The notes beneath the pieces are model-generated. The model had not been told where the DNA came from, made no database searches, and worked only from the letters and a program-made list of their open reading frames with translations. Shown here in pieces: positions 17,943-26,947 of a stretch of 64,000 nucleotides of DNA. Origin of the DNA: Candidatus Zhuqueibacterota bacterium (GTDB lineage: Bacteria > Zhuqueibacterota > Zhuqueibacteria > Zhuqueibacterales > Zhuqueibacteraceae); NCBI GenBank assembly GCA_022616415.1, contig JAKEEU010000235.1, forward strand, positions 1 through 64,000. Direction: 5' to 3'. Made by a program: the position numbers and the translations under genes. Each line of letters begins with the position of its first letter. Position 1 is the stretch's first letter.

Positions 17943-18042
17943 AGGTAATTTAGCTTTACCCAACGAAGGCGCCAATAGAATTGGGATGAATGGCGATGGA
18001 AGAGGGGCGAAACGTTCGTGCGGTGGGATAAGTCTCAAGCAT

Positions 18043-18810
18043 TCAAACAGATTTCCCCAAAAGCGCATCCAGCTTCTCGCGATAGCCCCGGCTCGACGTC
18101 AAGCGCGAACCGTCTTGCAGGATAATGGCGTATTCACCGTTGAACCACGGCTGCAGCTCTTTGATGCGGTCAATGCGGACGATGGTGGAGCGATTGAGGC
18201 GCAGAAATTTTTTCGGATCGAGCTGGGTTTCCAAATTTTTGATCGTCTCGCGCAAGAGATGCGACTCGCGGCCGGCGTGCAAGCGCACGTAATTGCCGGC
18301 GGCTTCGATCCAGTCGATCTCCTCGGCCTTCAAAAAGAACACCCGTCCGCCGGATTTGACGACCAGACGCTCCAGCCATTTTCTTTCCGGCTGCAGATTC
18401 TCGAGCAAAGCCAGCAGCCGTTGATTGAGATCGCCGTCTTTAGCTTGCTGAATTTGCAGGCGCGCGCGTTGCAGGGCTTTTTGAAAGCGTTCCCGGTCGA
18501 ACGGCTTCAAAAGATAATCCAGCGCATGCACCTCAAAAGCGCGCAGCGCGTACTGATCATAGGCCGTCACGAAAATAACGGCCGGCAATTTCTCGGCGCC
18601 GAGCCTCTGCAAAACGCCGAATCCATCCAGCTCCGGCATTTGGACATCGAGAAAAAGCAAATCCGGTTTATCGCGCTGGATGGCGCCAACCGCTTCGTGC
18701 CCGTTGGCACATTCGCCGATGATTTCGAGGTCAAGCTCATCTGCGAGCAACGTGCGAATGCGCTCGCGTGCCAGCGGCTCGTCATCGACGATAAGCGTGC
18801 GAATTTTCAT
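18043..18810 (-). CDS. LytTR-family response regulator
   Basis: 255 residues. Residues 1-120 are a receiver with Asp9/Asp10, phosphoacceptor Asp55 (LFLDVQMPELDG) and Lys102 (LLKPF). Residues 152-252 are a LytTR DNA-binding domain (VFFLKAEEIDWIEAAGNYVRLH, then FLRLNRSTIVRID). It overlaps the upstream kinase gene by 4 bp (ATGA), which indicates translational coupling and a cognate pair. LytTR regulators bind paired direct repeats upstream of their targets; no target could be assigned here. Confidence 0.92.
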   Translation of the reverse strand: MKIRTLIVDDEPLARERIRTLLADELDLEIIGECANGHEAVGAIQRDKPDLLFLDVQMPELDGFGVLQRLGAEKLPAVIFVTAYDQYALRAFEVHALDYLLKPFDRERFQKALQRARLQIQQAKDGDLNQRLLALLENLQPERKWLERLVVKSGGRVFFLKAEEIDWIEAAGNYVRLHAGRESHLLRETIKNLETQLDPKKFLRLNRSTIVRIDRIKELQPWFNGEYAIILQDGSRLTSSRGYREKLDALLGKSV

Positions 18811-19952
18811 AGCGCTCGTGTTCGTAGTGGCTCCTTCAGGAGCGGATGTTCAGTGTCTGCGACATCATTGATGCCATCATTCGCCATGCGCAAAGGAATT
18901 GACAAGCGCACGACCAAGCCACCCGCTTCAGCATTGAACAATTCAAAGCGATGCGCCGCGGCGTAGAGCTGCTGCAAACGCGCCTGCGTATTTGCCAACC
19001 CGACGCCCTCCTTGAGCGTCTCTCTTTTGCTCTCCGGAAGGCCGGGCCCGTCGTCGTGCACTTCCAACTGCAATTGGCCATTCTCGCGCTTGGCGTGAAT
19101 CTCGATGTGGCCATGCGCAGCGCGCGGCGCGATGCCGTGGCGAATGGCATTTTCAACGATGGGCTGCAGAATAAAATTTGGCACCATGCCATCCAATGCT
19201 TCCGGCTCGATGTTCATCCGAACGGTGAGACGATCCCCGAAGCGAATTTGTTCGATCTCCAGATAGCGCTCGAGAAACTCCAGCTCGTGCTTCAGCGTCA
19301 CTTCCTGCACGCCGAGATTTTCCAGGCTGAGCCGCAACAAATCGCTCAAGCGCGCGATCATGCGGTCGGCAGCCTCGACGTCTTTGTGTATTAGCGTCGA
19401 AATCGCATGAAGCGTATTAAAAAGGAAATGGGGATGAAGCTGCATCTTCAGCGCTTGCAATTGCGCTTGTGCCAGTTGCGCTTGCAGTTGCGAGGCCTTC
19501 ACTTCATGCTCGCGATATTTGCCATAGTAATCGAAAGCATAGATGATGCCTACAATCGCTGCATAGATGAGCAAATTTTGCTGAAGCGCAACCGGGGATA
19601 CCTCTCGCATGGGAAGTCCGATCATGCGCCATAAGACCATATACTCGAGGACCATTTTGCTGAATGAAAAAAACACTCCTGCGAAGAAATGAATGAACAG
19701 CCGGCGTCCGCGTTTTTTGCGCTCCAGAGGAAAGCGGCGGGCAAACCAAAAAATGAAAGGCGAGAGCATTCCCCACGCATACCAGTCAGGCATGGCGACA
19801 GACAAGGCTTGTCGCCATGTTGGCGATGTGTCGGAGTTGTAAGCGTAACGAATATAGATTTGACTGGCGGAGAAAAGCCCTAAAAATGTCCAGCAAGCGA
19901 AGAGCAAGCTCCAGCGCAGGAGCCGTTGTGCTATGGTTTTGCCGTCTTGCAT
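18807..19952 (-). CDS. LytS/YehU-type sensor histidine kinase
   Basis: 381 residues. Four hydrophobic segments in residues 10-140 form a membrane domain without a clear extracellular sensor. A coiled coil (about 145-170) leads to the His_kinase domain with HPHFLFNT (phosphoacceptor His175), followed by an HATPase_c domain with PIVENAIRHG and GPGLPESK/GVGLANTQ. It phosphorylates the coupled LytTR regulator. The signal sensed is unknown. Confidence 0.92.
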   Translation of the reverse strand: MQDGKTIAQRLLRWSLLFACWTFLGLFSASQIYIRYAYNSDTSPTWRQALSVAMPDWYAWGMLSPFIFWFARRFPLERKKRGRRLFIHFFAGVFFSFSKMVLEYMVLWRMIGLPMREVSPVALQQNLLIYAAIVGIIYAFDYYGKYREHEVKASQLQAQLAQAQLQALKMQLHPHFLFNTLHAISTLIHKDVEAADRMIARLSDLLRLSLENLGVQEVTLKHELEFLERYLEIEQIRFGDRLTVRMNIEPEALDGMVPNFILQPIVENAIRHGIAPRAAHGHIEIHAKRENGQLQLEVHDDGPGLPESKRETLKEGVGLANTQARLQQLYAAAHRFELFNAEAGGLVVRLSIPLRMANDGINDVADTEHPLLKEPLRTRAL

Positions 19953-20030
19953 TGATCAAGCTTTTAAACTGCAATGATACCCAACTTTTATCTTGACAAA
20001 TTTAACAAAATGCACCGGCAAAAGCAATGG

Positions 20031-20771
20031 TTACTGTTTGGCTGGCACATCGAATTTTGCTTCGTCAATCGGCAGATTGTGCTGGATCTCGTCAAACCTT
20101 TCAGTCCAGCTAAAGTCCGGGCGCGACCGACGCAGCGTGAACGGCAGCTTGATGCCATCCACCTCGCGAAAATCCTCGTAAACCGTTTGCACTGTCGTGC
20201 CTCTGACAGTTACATCCCACCGTATGAGCAACCAACCCTGCGCATCAAAGTACAGCTTTTCAGCCGTGCCGTCCGCCGAGGTCGCCTCAATAGTATAGGC
20301 GTCACGGTCACCGATCTTTTCTTTGCCCTTGACGACCATATGGGGGTAGAACGATTTCAACCGAAGCTCCCGGTGTACATTGTATTCACGCTTGAACGAT
20401 TCGACTTCAGGACCGCTCATCTCCCGAAGCCCGCGCCGGTTGTTTGTCCAAGCGACAGCGCCGTTGAAGCCATTCTCGCTGATTCCCGCGACAGGACTGT
20501 CAACCATGCGATAAGCCTTGTTGGGAGCCATTTCATAGATTTGCAGAGGCGCCGATCCCGCGGGAACCACGACTGATCCGTTCATCACCCTAGTCATTAT
20601 CTTCTCGACTGCCACTTTGCCGCCTATGGCATCAACATATTTGTCGAGTATTTGATCCACCGTTGGTGTTGAACCCAAGGTCGTATGTTTGGCGCCTCGC
20701 TTTGCATCCTGCCCCAGAGTTGAGTCGAGCGTCACCAACGTCAAAAGCAAAAACATCACTCTGAAATTCAT
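20031..20771 (-). CDS. Exported LolA-like protein of unknown function
   Basis: 246 residues from ATG 20771, fixed by AAAGGACAATGCC just upstream. Signal peptide MNFRVMFLLLTLVTLDSTLG. The mature part begins TPTVDQILDKYVDAIGGKVAVEKI, a hallmark of outer-membrane lipoprotein-sorting-like (LolA/LolB fold) proteins. It continues with KIGDRDAYTIEATSADGTAEKLYFDAQGWLLIRWD and VYEDFREVDGIKLPF. These single-gene members often bind lipid or lipoprotein cargo in the periplasm, but no cargo is known. No operon partner is evident. Confidence 0.75.
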   Translation of the reverse strand: MNFRVMFLLLTLVTLDSTLGQDAKRGAKHTTLGSTPTVDQILDKYVDAIGGKVAVEKIMTRVMNGSVVVPAGSAPLQIYEMAPNKAYRMVDSPVAGISENGFNGAVAWTNNRRGLREMSGPEVESFKREYNVHRELRLKSFYPHMVVKGKEKIGDRDAYTIEATSADGTAEKLYFDAQGWLLIRWDVTVRGTTVQTVYEDFREVDGIKLPFTLRRSRPDFSWTERFDEIQHNLPIDEAKFDVPAKQ

Positions 20772-20946
20772 GGCATTGTCCTTTCGAGTTATAATGGTAT
20801 GTTGCCAAAAGCCCAATGTGTTGTTGTAAGGTCAATGAAAGGTGAATCGCCACGAATTCCAACAGAATTGGGACAAGTTGTCAAAAAATGAGGATGGGGT
20901 GGATAAAGGGTGAGATAAAGCGTTTCAGACCTGCGGTTTGCATGAT

Positions 20947-21306
20947 TCACTTCCGAGTCTTTGTCCGCAGGGCACGCTCCAGAACGGCCGGCACTTCTTC
21001 CGTTGCGCAGAAGATGGCTTTCGGAAATTTAACTTTTGTCGATTTCACCTTATCCGGCTGGCCGCCGGCGAAAAGAATAGGAATATGCTGCCGCTTTTTC
21101 GATTCCCAAAACCATTCCGCCACCGCGCGGCCATGCGAGGGCAGGCGGTCGAGAGAAATCACCACCGCGTCCGGAAGCGTGTCGCCGAATTTGGCATGCT
21201 CTTCCGTGCTCCAATGCTGAGTCACTTCGTAGCCGGCTTTGATGAGCGGCACGATGCGTGCTTTGACTTCCGCTTCATTCCAGTGAAGATAAAAAATTTT
21301 GGGCAT
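20947..21306 (-). CDS. Receiver-like small protein lacking the phosphorylation site
   Basis: 119 residues predicted to fold like a response-regulator receiver: a beta-alpha start (PKIFYLHWNEAEVKARIVPLIKAGYEV), a central strand PDAVVISLDRLPSHGRAVAEWF and then HIPILFAGG. The aspartate of the usual position is replaced by Ser-Leu-Asp, so conventional phosphorylation is doubtful. Unrecognised function. It lies 79 bp downstream of the APC transporter gene's stop on the same strand and may be co-transcribed. Confidence 0.6.
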   Translation of the reverse strand: MPKIFYLHWNEAEVKARIVPLIKAGYEVTQHWSTEEHAKFGDTLPDAVVISLDRLPSHGRAVAEWFWESKKRQHIPILFAGGQPDKVKSTKVKFPKAIFCATEEVPAVLERALRTKTRK

Positions 21307-21385
21307 AAAAATAAAGGGCTTATTTAAAGTGGAGTTTTGTAGCCCAAGCTACCAGCCGGTTTCTAGTGCAGACTGGCAGTCTGCG

Positions 21386-22741
21386 CTACGGTTTTCTTTG
21401 CCAATAAAAATACAACGGCAGGCCAAGCGCGATAATTGCCGCGCCGATGGCGGCGTCGCGTGGGGCTTCGATGATGGTGTTGACCATCAGCCAAACTGCA
21501 AAGAGAATGAACGCTACCGGCACGACCGGATAGCCCCAGGTTTTGTAGGGCCGCGCCATGTGCGGCGCCTTGCGGCGGAGGATGATCACCGCGCCGCAGG
21601 ACATCGCATAAAACAGCCACGAGGCAAAAACCACGTAGGTATAAAGCTGATCGTAGGTGCCGGACAGCGTCAAGATGCAAGCCATCACCCCTTGAACGAT
21701 CAACGCGACCAGCGGCGTATGAAACTTGGCGTTCACTTGCGCCATGGATTGGAAGAACAAGCCCTCTTTGGCCATGGCGTAAGGAATGCGCGCCGCGGTG
21801 AAAACGATGCCGTTGTTCGATCCCAACGTCGAGATGAGAATCGCGACCGCGACCAACGCCGCGCCCGCGGCGCCCATGATCGTGGTGGCGACATCCGATG
21901 CGACCAAATAAGATCGTCCGGTTTGTTCAGCAGCTTCGACGGCTTGTGCCATTTTTCCCGCCGATAACACATAAACGCAGGCAAGACTCATCAACACATA
22001 CAATGCAATGACGATAAGAATGGAATAAATTATCGAGAGCGGCATGTTGCGTTGCGGATTTTTTACCTCACTGGCCACGTAGGTGATTTCGATCCAACCG
22101 TCGTAAGCCCACAACGCCGCGACCATCGCCAAGCCGAACGGGCCGATCAGGCTTGCAAAAGACTGGCTCGTCAAAAGCGGATCGAAATTCGTGAGCGATC
22201 CGCCGCGCAGCGCGAAGCTCAAGGCAACAAGAGCGAATAGTGCCCCCATTTTTGAAAAAGTAAAAACATTCTGCGTCCAGGCTCCGAGCTTCAGCCCAAA
22301 GCAATTGAGCGCGGTAAGCACGACCGTCGAAATGATGGCCACAATCTTGACGCTTAGCGGATCGAGCGGAAAGAAGAATCCGAGATATTGCGCAAACGCT
22401 ACGGCGATGGCGGCAATCGAAGCGGTATTGATCACCATGAATGCCGCCCAGCCATAGAGAAATCCCCACACCGGGCCATAAGCCTGGCGGAGATACACAA
22501 ACTGGCCGCCGGCCTCAGGCATGGCAGCGCTCAATTCCGCAATCGACAACGCTCCCAACAGGCTGACGAATCCTCCCAATATCCACACGACGACGGTCAA
22601 CGCCGAGCCTTGCACGTGCATGGCGATGGTGGCGGGAACGATGAAAATCGCCGAGGCGATCATCGTCCCCACGTTGATCATGGTGGAATCAAGCAAAGTC
22701 AATTCTCGGCGCAGCTCGGGTGAGGAGTTTTTGCTGGGCAT
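21386..22741 (-). CDS. APC-family amino acid permease
   Basis: 451 residues with about 12 hydrophobic helices. The N-terminus ELTLLDSTMINVGTMIASAIFIVPATIA is the amino acid/polyamine/organocation (APC) signature in the first helix, where GxG-type backbone binds the substrate. AELSAAMPEAGGQFVYLRQAYGP is the next conserved stretch. It should import or exchange amino acids across the inner membrane; the substrate cannot be told from the sequence. It stands alone, separated from the S9 peptidase gene by a strong terminator. Confidence 0.9.
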   Translation of the reverse strand: MPSKNSSPELRRELTLLDSTMINVGTMIASAIFIVPATIAMHVQGSALTVVVWILGGFVSLLGALSIAELSAAMPEAGGQFVYLRQAYGPVWGFLYGWAAFMVINTASIAAIAVAFAQYLGFFFPLDPLSVKIVAIISTVVLTALNCFGLKLGAWTQNVFTFSKMGALFALVALSFALRGGSLTNFDPLLTSQSFASLIGPFGLAMVAALWAYDGWIEITYVASEVKNPQRNMPLSIIYSILIVIALYVLMSLACVYVLSAGKMAQAVEAAEQTGRSYLVASDVATTIMGAAGAALVAVAILISTLGSNNGIVFTAARIPYAMAKEGLFFQSMAQVNAKFHTPLVALIVQGVMACILTLSGTYDQLYTYVVFASWLFYAMSCGAVIILRRKAPHMARPYKTWGYPVVPVAFILFAVWLMVNTIIEAPRDAAIGAAIIALGLPLYFYWQRKP

Positions 22742-22843
22742 CTTATTCTGGCGGCGATTCGGTGATGAGAAATTTTCAGAACTATGAAATCATTCCGGCA
22801 ACATTAAAGCAAAAGCTTTGCAAACAATCGTCCACCGGATTGA

Positions 22844-22886
22844 AAAACGACCAACGGATTTGCAAAAAAAATCCGTTGGTCGTTTT
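22844..22886. terminator. Strong 18-bp hairpin terminator, probably bidirectional
   Basis: AAAACGACCAACGGATTT and AAATCCGTTGGTCGTTTT are perfectly complementary around a 7-nt A-rich loop. On either strand the stem ends in a T-run. It lies 62 bp past the S9 peptidase stop and upstream of the APC start. The CCAAC/GTTGG words resemble the palindromes at 55.5 and 63.7 kb. Confidence 0.85.
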
Positions 22887-22947
22887 ATTAATTCGTTGGA
22901 CATTAAAGTTGGAGGCTTTTGCAAGCCACATAAAATGTGCTAGGCCT

Positions 22948-25713
22948 CTAATTCGGCGTGGCCGTTCCAATCCTGACCAGCTCTGTCATCACCGTGCCGC
23001 CGCCCATCATCGCCGGCAGCGTCGCCTGGCTGCGGATGACGCAGCGGTTCTTATCCATCGCAAAGTTCACGATTCCGCCGCCGCCGGCTTCGCCGTCAAG
23101 CGGCTTCATCTCGATTTTGTACGTTTCGAATGAGCCGGCTGGCACGGCAATCGTTTCCTTGCCCACGACTTTGAGTGACATGGGCCGGACTTTGCGCGTG
23201 AGCAAATCAAACACGCGCACGGTGGCCTCGTAATTCGGGGCCAACGGCAAAGCCGCCAACGTGACTTCCAGGGCGGCGCCATCTCCTAAAATAGGAGCGG
23301 TGAGCTTCACTTCTATCGGCATGTCCTGCGCGCCCATCTTCATCGAGCCTTTGATGGCATCAGGAAGATATTGCACTTTGATCACCGCCGGGCCTTGCGT
23401 GGCGCTGCGGCGCACTGGCCACAACGTTTGCTTGTCAAGATAGAACGTGTCTGCGGCAGCACCCATCGGGCTTTGCGACGCACTGATGATCCGCCAAACT
23501 TGAGCGCCATCGAGTTGCGCCTCATCCACTTTTCTCGCGACCTCCATCTGGAATTTTTGGCCGCGCGCTTCGATGGTAGAAGCATATTGCAACTCGCTGG
23601 CACGCAAAGTCTCTGGTGAGCGTTTCGGCAACGGCGCGGTCAGCGCATAAGCTGCGAGCGTGGTGTCCGGCAGCGTGACCGTGCTGACGTCTACCGTGAG
23701 TTTCGCGAGTTTGGCCGTAAGCTCCGAAGACATTTCCTCCTGGAAGCGTCCGCGCAGATGCTTGGCGAGAAACTTCTCCATAGCAGCCGCCAACGCCAGA
23801 CGATTTTCCGGCGCGCGAAAGCCGTGGCCTTCATCCGGCGCTACGATATATTCCGCCGGCAGTCCTCTTTCGCGCAAGGCAATCACGATTTGATCGGATT
23901 CGGTTTTCTTCACGCGCGGATCGTTGGCGCCGTGTACCACCAGCATCGGTGTTTTGATCTGCTCCGCCTTGAACAGCGGCGAGCGCGCGATCAAGTCCGC
24001 CCGGTCTTTTTCATTTGACGGATCGCCGACGCGCTTGTGCCAGATTTTGATGAAGGGTCCCCAATAAGCCGGAAAGGATTCGATCAACGTGATGAGATTC
24101 GACGGCGCGACATACGGCACGGCGGCGGCATAAAGATCGGGCGTGAAAGTGACGCCGGCCAGCGTCGCGTAGCCGCCATACGAGCCGCCAAAGATGGCCA
24201 CGCGCTTAGGGTCGGCGATGCCCTGCTTGATGAGATGATTCACGCCGTCGGTGATGTCGTGCTGCATCGCGCCGAAGCCCCATTCCATGTTGCCGGCGTT
24301 GAGAAATTTCTTGCCATAACCGGACGAGCCGCGAAAGTTGGGCTGCAGCACGGCGTAACCGCGATTGGCGAGAAATTGGGCATAAGAATCATATCCCCAG
24401 GTATCTCTCGACCACGGCCCGCCATGCGGATGAATGACGACAGGCAAATTTTTTGGCTCAACGCCCTTGGGCAGCGTGAGATAAGCAGGAATTTTCATGC
24501 CGTCGCGCGCTTTGTAACGAATCGCTTTCATGGGCGCAAGATTTTCCGAAGGCAAATTCGGGCGCGAGCGATAAAGCAGCTTCACCTCGCCGGACTGGCG
24601 ATCGTAAAGATAAACCGAGCCGGGGTCCACGTCTCTTCCCACGCTGACAATGTGGAAACGCATGTCGCGCGTGGAAGATTGCATATTCAGCTCGCCTTCC
24701 GGCAATTTTTTTCGCAGCAGCTCCAAATCTTTTTTCGCCTGCGCGGTTTTCGGATAGATGCGCACGCGGTCGCCAACGTATGCCGTAGCGATAAGCTCGT
24801 CGGTATCTTCCGAAAAGACCGCGCTGCCAAAATCCACCTGGCCGTCGGGATCGGATTCCACCAGCTCTTCCTTGCCGGCCTGCGGATCGAACAGCACCAA
24901 ACGCGAGAGATTGACATTCTCGCCTTTGTCCGTGGTCATGTAGACCCGCTTACCATCCTTGTGAAATTGCACCGGAAAAGCGCTTTCTTCGAAGGTCGCG
25001 GTGTAGACCTGCGTGAGCTTGTCGTCGTCGATGCGCAAAATTTCACTGCCGCCTTCCGGCAATTGCCGATAAGCGAGGCGGACGTTTCCGTTCAAATCGT
25101 AAATATAAAAGCCCACCTTTTCCGTGTTCTTGATGAGCAGCTCTTTGGCGCCGGTGTCGAGATTGATGCGATAAACATCATGATAAGTTGCATCGCGGTC
25201 GTTAAGGCCGATAATGATCTCGCTGGGCTTGTTTTTGGGCACCGCATAAATGACGGCGCGAACGTTTTCAATCGGCGTCAGATCACGCGCCGGTGGCACG
25301 CCGGTCGCCGCCTCGGGCTCAGCCGCCAGATTCACGGCGTAAACGTGAAAATTCTCATTGCCGCCTTTGTCCTGCACGTACAAAATGTAGCGGCTGTCCT
25401 GGCTCCAAAAATAGCCGGGCACCGGGCGCGTATCCGCGGTGACGGGCTTGGCCTTCTCAAAAGGCTCGTCGAGGCCCTTCACATAAATGTTGCGCACGTT
25501 CTTATACGGCTTGATGAAAGAGATGAATTTGCCATCGGGTGAGAGTTGCGATCCCGAGATTTCCGGGTCGCCGAAAAACAACTGGCGGTCGATCAACGGC
25601 GGCAGCTTGCCAAGGTGCGAAGCCTGGCCGGATTGCGCGGGTACAAGGGAAACAAAGCTCAACACCAGCGCAAGGGACAAGATCAGTCCTGTTCTCCAAC
25701 TTTTGGTCATCAT
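22948..25713 (-). CDS. Secreted S9 prolyl-oligopeptidase-type peptidase with extra C-terminal domain
   Basis: 921 residues. A signal peptide (to about residue 30) precedes a seven-bladed propeller (about 45-400) and an alpha/beta-hydrolase domain (about 410-670). The triad is Ser511 in GGSYGGYAT, Asp598 in GANDPR and His630 in DEGHGF, so it should be an active dipeptidyl- or acylaminoacyl-type peptidase outside the cytoplasm. Residues 680-921 form an additional beta-rich domain like DUF3108 (KVVGKETIAVPAGSFETYKIEMKPLDG), which is normally a separate protein; the fusion is unusual. AGGAGGAGTGT before the ATG fixes the start. Peptide uptake by the neighbouring APC permease is an attractive but unproven link. 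Confidence 0.88.
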   Translation of the reverse strand: MMTKSWRTGLILSLALVLSFVSLVPAQSGQASHLGKLPPLIDRQLFFGDPEISGSQLSPDGKFISFIKPYKNVRNIYVKGLDEPFEKAKPVTADTRPVPGYFWSQDSRYILYVQDKGGNENFHVYAVNLAAEPEAATGVPPARDLTPIENVRAVIYAVPKNKPSEIIIGLNDRDATYHDVYRINLDTGAKELLIKNTEKVGFYIYDLNGNVRLAYRQLPEGGSEILRIDDDKLTQVYTATFEESAFPVQFHKDGKRVYMTTDKGENVNLSRLVLFDPQAGKEELVESDPDGQVDFGSAVFSEDTDELIATAYVGDRVRIYPKTAQAKKDLELLRKKLPEGELNMQSSTRDMRFHIVSVGRDVDPGSVYLYDRQSGEVKLLYRSRPNLPSENLAPMKAIRYKARDGMKIPAYLTLPKGVEPKNLPVVIHPHGGPWSRDTWGYDSYAQFLANRGYAVLQPNFRGSSGYGKKFLNAGNMEWGFGAMQHDITDGVNHLIKQGIADPKRVAIFGGSYGGYATLAGVTFTPDLYAAAVPYVAPSNLITLIESFPAYWGPFIKIWHKRVGDPSNEKDRADLIARSPLFKAEQIKTPMLVVHGANDPRVKKTESDQIVIALRERGLPAEYIVAPDEGHGFRAPENRLALAAAMEKFLAKHLRGRFQEEMSSELTAKLAKLTVDVSTVTLPDTTLAAYALTAPLPKRSPETLRASELQYASTIEARGQKFQMEVARKVDEAQLDGAQVWRIISASQSPMGAAADTFYLDKQTLWPVRRSATQGPAVIKVQYLPDAIKGSMKMGAQDMPIEVKLTAPILGDGAALEVTLAALPLAPNYEATVRVFDLLTRKVRPMSLKVVGKETIAVPAGSFETYKIEMKPLDGEAGGGGIVNFAMDKNRCVIRSQATLPAMMGGGTVMTELVRIGTATPN

Positions 25714-26061
25714 ACACTCCTCCTTATAAATGTGAATGGTTTTATGTTATTGCCACGACTCGATTTGTACGAATCAATTCCCAAGTTGTTTCGGAGATGG
25801 GAAAAGCGTGATGAACGGACCACGGCGCGGCAATCAGATGCATACTTACTGAACGCCTTAAGCTTGTAGTTTCGCCTTCTCCGCCCCGCGTTCAAAAACA
25901 AATAAGGAAGCGGAGCGGGGTAGGCGTGAAACGTTGGCATTGGCAGAAAGCTGCGAATTAAACGAAGCATTCTTTCAATTCCACGCCCGACGCCTGAAGG
26001 CGTTACTACGAACACATCTGTTACAAGTGATATCTTTGGGAACATCGAAACGGGTATTAGG
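25714..26061. other. Gap with hairpin-forming repeats
   Basis: No gene is seen. It holds the S9 gene's ribosome-binding site and upstream region. Two hairpins occur: a GC-rich one at about 25876-25927 (CCGCCCCGC against GCGGAGCGGGG) and ACGCCTGAAGGCGT at 25990-26003, which sits in a CCCGACGCCTGAAGGCGTTAC context typical of dispersed repeats. Confidence 0.5.
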
Positions 26062-26454
26062 TCACACCTCCTCTGGCAGTCCCAATTTTTGGCGTAAAAA
26101 GGCTCGCACAGTTTTCATTGATTGGATTGCAGCACGGGCATCATCTTTGGTTGCCGATTCACCCGGGTAGCGGACCCCTACTGCATATTTGGTGAGTTCT
26201 TTCAACAGATCTCGTTGCAATTCGAAGGCGCTATCGTATGGCAGGCAAAGCTCAAGAAATTCGATGAGGTCGTGGACCGGGCGAAAACGTTGACCGTGTT
26301 CCTGTAGATACGCTTTTAAGTATTTTTCAACGCATTGTTGACAATGAAAGCAGACGGCATCATAATTTGGCGCTTTCCTTACTCGCATTTCGCGGTTGGC
26401 TGTATGAAAGTCGCCTTCGGCCTTGTCAACCCATTCTTGTGTTAGCACGTGCAT
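26062..26454 (-). CDS. HEPN-domain protein (HepT-like)
   Basis: 130 residues from ATG 26454. HEPN fold with LTQEWVDKAEGDFHTANREM, CQQCVEKYLKAYL and the putative RNase motif R-X4-H at Arg56-His61 (RFRPVH), followed by DLIEFL. It overlaps the upstream nucleotidyltransferase gene by 29 bp, forming a MNT-HEPN pair. In characterised pairs the HEPN partner is an RNA-cleaving toxin that the MNT partner silences by adding AMP groups. Here the motif lacks the HxY tyrosine of HepT, so the modification mode may differ or the pair may be a nucleotide-transfer module of another type. Confidence 0.82.
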   Translation of the reverse strand: MHVLTQEWVDKAEGDFHTANREMRVRKAPNYDAVCFHCQQCVEKYLKAYLQEHGQRFRPVHDLIEFLELCLPYDSAFELQRDLLKELTKYAVGVRYPGESATKDDARAAIQSMKTVRAFLRQKLGLPEEV

Positions 26455-26794
26455 AAAGCACTTTTCCCTTCTCCACGACCTCTTGCAGGAAAAAATCACC
26501 CAAGGCCAAACGTTCGGCCAATTGTTGCGGGCTTCGAACCAGCAGATCCAAGCCAAAATGATAATCTATGGCGCGAGCGATTTGAACTGCTTGTTGGCTG
26601 TTTCGCAAGGACGTCTCCATGACCACGAGCAAATCCACGTCGCTCTCCGGCCTGGGCTTGCCGTAGGCGTACGAACCGAAAAGGATTATTTTTTCCGGCC
26701 GGAATTTTTCGGCGATTTGTTTTACCACGGCACGGATGGCGCGCTTCCGGATGCGACGACGCTCGTTGACATTGGGTACCTTGATCGCTGCCAT
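26426..26794 (-). CDS. MNT-family minimal nucleotidyltransferase
   Basis: 122 residues. The nucleotidyltransferase signature is complete: Gly40-Ser41 in LFGSYAYG and the metal aspartates Asp52 and Asp54 in SDVDLLVV. This is the expected antitoxin or modifying partner of the overlapping HEPN gene. The basic N-terminus (ERRRIRKRAIRAVVKQI) is typical. The pair sits next to another toxin-antitoxin locus (AbiE, 28.4-29.7 kb), with trpB2 between them. Confidence 0.85.
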   Translation of the reverse strand: MAAIKVPNVNERRRIRKRAIRAVVKQIAEKFRPEKIILFGSYAYGKPRPESDVDLLVVMETSLRNSQQAVQIARAIDYHFGLDLLVRSPQQLAERLALGDFFLQEVVEKGKVLYARANTRMG

Positions 26795-26947
26795 TGAGTC
26801 GTTCCATTTTTAATGAGACTTGAAAGAAGTAGCTTCAATAGAAGATACACCGCTACCGCTAAAAAGTCAAGAACGTTTCTTGCTTGTTCCTGGTAAGACT
26901 TTGCGTATTCTTTGCGTCTTCGTGACCCGTGATGTTTTGGGTTCCGG

